Below are positions 62,704 to 64,000 of a DNA stretch of 64,000 bases, piece by piece. The stretch's first letter is position 1; each line of letters begins with the position of its first letter. The notes below the pieces were generated by a model. It saw only the letters and a program-made list of their open reading frames with translations, was not told the DNA's origin and made no database searches. This stretch comes from UBA7960 sp964624065 (GTDB taxonomy: Bacteria; Bacteroidota; Bacteroidia; Bacteroidales; UBA7960): positions 1 through 64,000 of the forward strand of contig CAZUWF010000004.1 of the NCBI GenBank assembly GCA_964624065.1, given 5' to 3'. The translations under genes and the position numbers were made by a program.

Positions 62704-63657
62704 TCAAACCTGCATCAACAAGTAAATTAAATAACTTAAATACGAAACGATTAGTATAACAGATTCCAATCTGTCCAATTTTTTTTGCTGCCCTGTAAAC
62801 ATGGCCATAAACAGGATCGCAGTGCCAAATGCTAACACGAAAAATTCGAAATTGTAAGAAACGTTGTAATGTATGGGAAAAATAATCGAACTAATCCCTA
62901 AAATAAATAGGACGTTGAAAATATTAGAGCCAATTATGTTTCCAACTGCAATATCGTTGTTTTTTTTAATTGCCGCCACAACACTAGTGGCAAGTTCGGG
63001 CAGTGATGTTCCAATTGAAATAATGGTAAGCCCAATGATTTTTTCACTTATCTCAAAAAAATTGGCAATTTTCACGGCATGGCCTACAATTAACCTTCCT
63101 CCAATTACTAAACCCGCCAAACCCATTACAATCAAAATGGTTATTTTAAATACGGTTAGGGACTTCCCTTGCGCTTGGTCTTTTGTATGGTTTCGTTTAA
63201 GTTGTTTGAACACATAAAAAAGAAAGAGCAAAAACAATAGAAGCAAAAACAACCCCTCTAATCTTGAGACAATTGGGGGATTTGATGAAAAAAAATCGTT
63301 TGAAACTACGAATAGCACAATAAGGGCAACAAGAGAAACCGGGATTTCCTTCCAAACAGTACTAGATTGAACCACCAAAGGGGTAATTATACCGGCAATT
63401 CCCAGTATTGCAAGAAGGTTAAAAATGTTGCTTCCGATTACATTGCTGAAAACCACATCATGATGGCTTTGAAAAGCAGCTGTTACGTTAACAACAAGTT
63501 CGGGGGCCGAGGTGCCAAAGGCAACAATTGTTAAACCAATTGCAAGGTCGGAAATTGAATACCTTTTGGCAAGGGCCGAGGCTCCTGCAACCAGCCAATC
63601 GGCACCCTTGACCAACAGTAGAAAGCCAAACGAGAGAAAAATAATAGAAGTAGCCAT
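62704..63657 (-). CDS. Calcium/sodium antiporter (CaCA family, YrbG-like)
   Basis: This 317-residue membrane protein has two homologous halves, each with the ion-binding alpha-repeat motif: AFGTSAPELVVN in the first and SIGTSLPELATS in the second, followed by GNIIGSNIFN-type stretches (GSNIFNLLAILG, GSNIFNVLFILG). It should exchange Ca2+ (or K+) for Na+ across the inner membrane. Length fits. corA ends only 12 bp upstream on the same strand, so the two form an ion-transport operon. Confidence 0.94.
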   Translation of the reverse strand: MATSIIFLSFGFLLLVKGADWLVAGASALAKRYSISDLAIGLTIVAFGTSAPELVVNVTAAFQSHHDVVFSNVIGSNIFNLLAILGIAGIITPLVVQSSTVWKEIPVSLVALIVLFVVSNDFFSSNPPIVSRLEGLFLLLLFLLFLFYVFKQLKRNHTKDQAQGKSLTVFKITILIVMGLAGLVIGGRLIVGHAVKIANFFEISEKIIGLTIISIGTSLPELATSVVAAIKKNNDIAVGNIIGSNIFNVLFILGISSIIFPIHYNVSYNFEFFVLAFGTAILFMAMFTGQQKKLDRLESVILIVSYLSYLIYLLMQV

Positions 63658-63669
63658 ATTATTAAGTCG

Positions 63670-64000
63670 TTAAAACCATTTTTTTCTTTTGAAGGAGATC
63701 ACCATTCCCGAAAAAACCAGGACAAAAATTACCCAAATTACAAGGTAACCGTACTTCCATTCGAGCTCTGGCATATAGGTAAAATTCATACCGTAAATAC
63801 CAGCAATGAAGGTTAGCGGAATGAATATGGTTGCAACAATAGTAAGGGTTTTCATCACTTGGTTCATCCTGTGCCCCTGTATTGAAAAAAACAAGTTTGA
63901 GGCACTTTCCAGCGAAGCCAGAACCAAATCGCTACCATCAATCAGGGTTAGGCATAAATCCTTTATTTCCAAAAAATACTTGAGGTGTTTTTTTTCGACC
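63670..64000 (-). CDS. corA: CorA-type magnesium transporter, C-terminal part (gene runs off the window)
   Basis: The visible 109 or so C-terminal residues contain the CorA signature: the long stalk helix, TIVATIFIPLTFIAGIYGMNF (cited for the GMN pore motif), and a second TM helix ending in a basic tail FKRKKWF. Two TM helices at the C-terminus with GMN between them define the family, which conducts Mg2+ or Co2+. The 5' part lies outside the window. It is followed by the antiporter gene after 12 bp. Confidence 0.93.
   Translation of the reverse strand, partial: VEKKHLKYFLEIKDLCLTLIDGSDLVLASLESASNLFFSIQGHRMNQVMKTLTIVATIFIPLTFIAGIYGMNFTYMPELEWKYGYLVIWVIFVLVFSGMVISFKRKKWF

Overview
This window comes from a member of the phylum Bacteroidota. 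The signs are several secreted proteins ending in type IX secretion (T9SS) sorting domains, the gliding genes gldE and gldD, a TonB-dependent receptor with a carboxypeptidase-like N-terminal domain, families largely confined to the phylum (DUF5686, DUF4837, DUF6029-like, Omp28), and many TAnnTTTG -7 promoter elements. I cannot resolve genus or family from the sequence alone. There is no CRISPR array, rRNA operon, intact insertion sequence or prophage.

0.3-13.8 kb (minus strand): a small PID-CTERM-like membrane protein, a 1652-residue T9SS surface protein, a secreted endonuclease I with a fibronectin III domain, recG, an ATP-cone/Mrr-type nuclease preceded by seven perfect 7-bp repeats, and a CotH-type T9SS protein whose N-terminal domain is split by a 196-residue insert. 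13.9-19.5 kb (minus): an ECF sigma factor overlapping a one-TM/beta-barrel protein, then lipoproteins, a serpin, an outer-membrane barrel and an LVIVD-repeat lipoprotein. 19.7-20.8 kb is a decayed DASS-family anion transporter. A CYTH enzyme and an AddA-like helicase-nuclease follow.

25.2-32.1 kb (plus): TonB receptor, beta-helix lipoprotein, response regulator and sensor kinase, which look like one uptake and signalling locus. 32.2-36.5 kb: uridine kinase, PHP histidinol phosphatase, zinc metallopeptidase, gldD and gldE. 36.6-43 kb (plus): a DUF5686 protein, then a DUF1338 enzyme directly followed by a YdiJ-like FAD/Fe-S dehydrogenase. Those two together could convert 2-oxoadipate to D-2-hydroxyglutarate and then to 2-oxoglutarate.

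43-51.5 kb: a Cys/Lys-rich secreted peptide, tRNA-Arg(CCG), and an envelope cluster (TlpA thioredoxin, DUF6029-like barrel, Omp28 lipoprotein, DUF4837 lipoprotein) that is divergent from a second Omp28 protein bearing a T9SS signal. 52.4-61.5 kb: ACP phosphodiesterase, indolepyruvate oxidoreductase (iorA, iorB), glycine decarboxylase gcvP, a PagL-like two-part outer-membrane protein, and a polysaccharide flippase. 61.6-64 kb: tRNA-Arg(CCU), a small membrane protein, a Ca/Na antiporter and the 3' part of corA.

The most notable observations are the domain-inside-domain arrangement in the CotH protein, the ATP-cone nuclease beside a heptanucleotide repeat, the sigma-linked protein that joins an inner-membrane helix to a barrel, and the DUF1338/YdiJ pair. 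All functions are inferred from sequence recognition without database searches.
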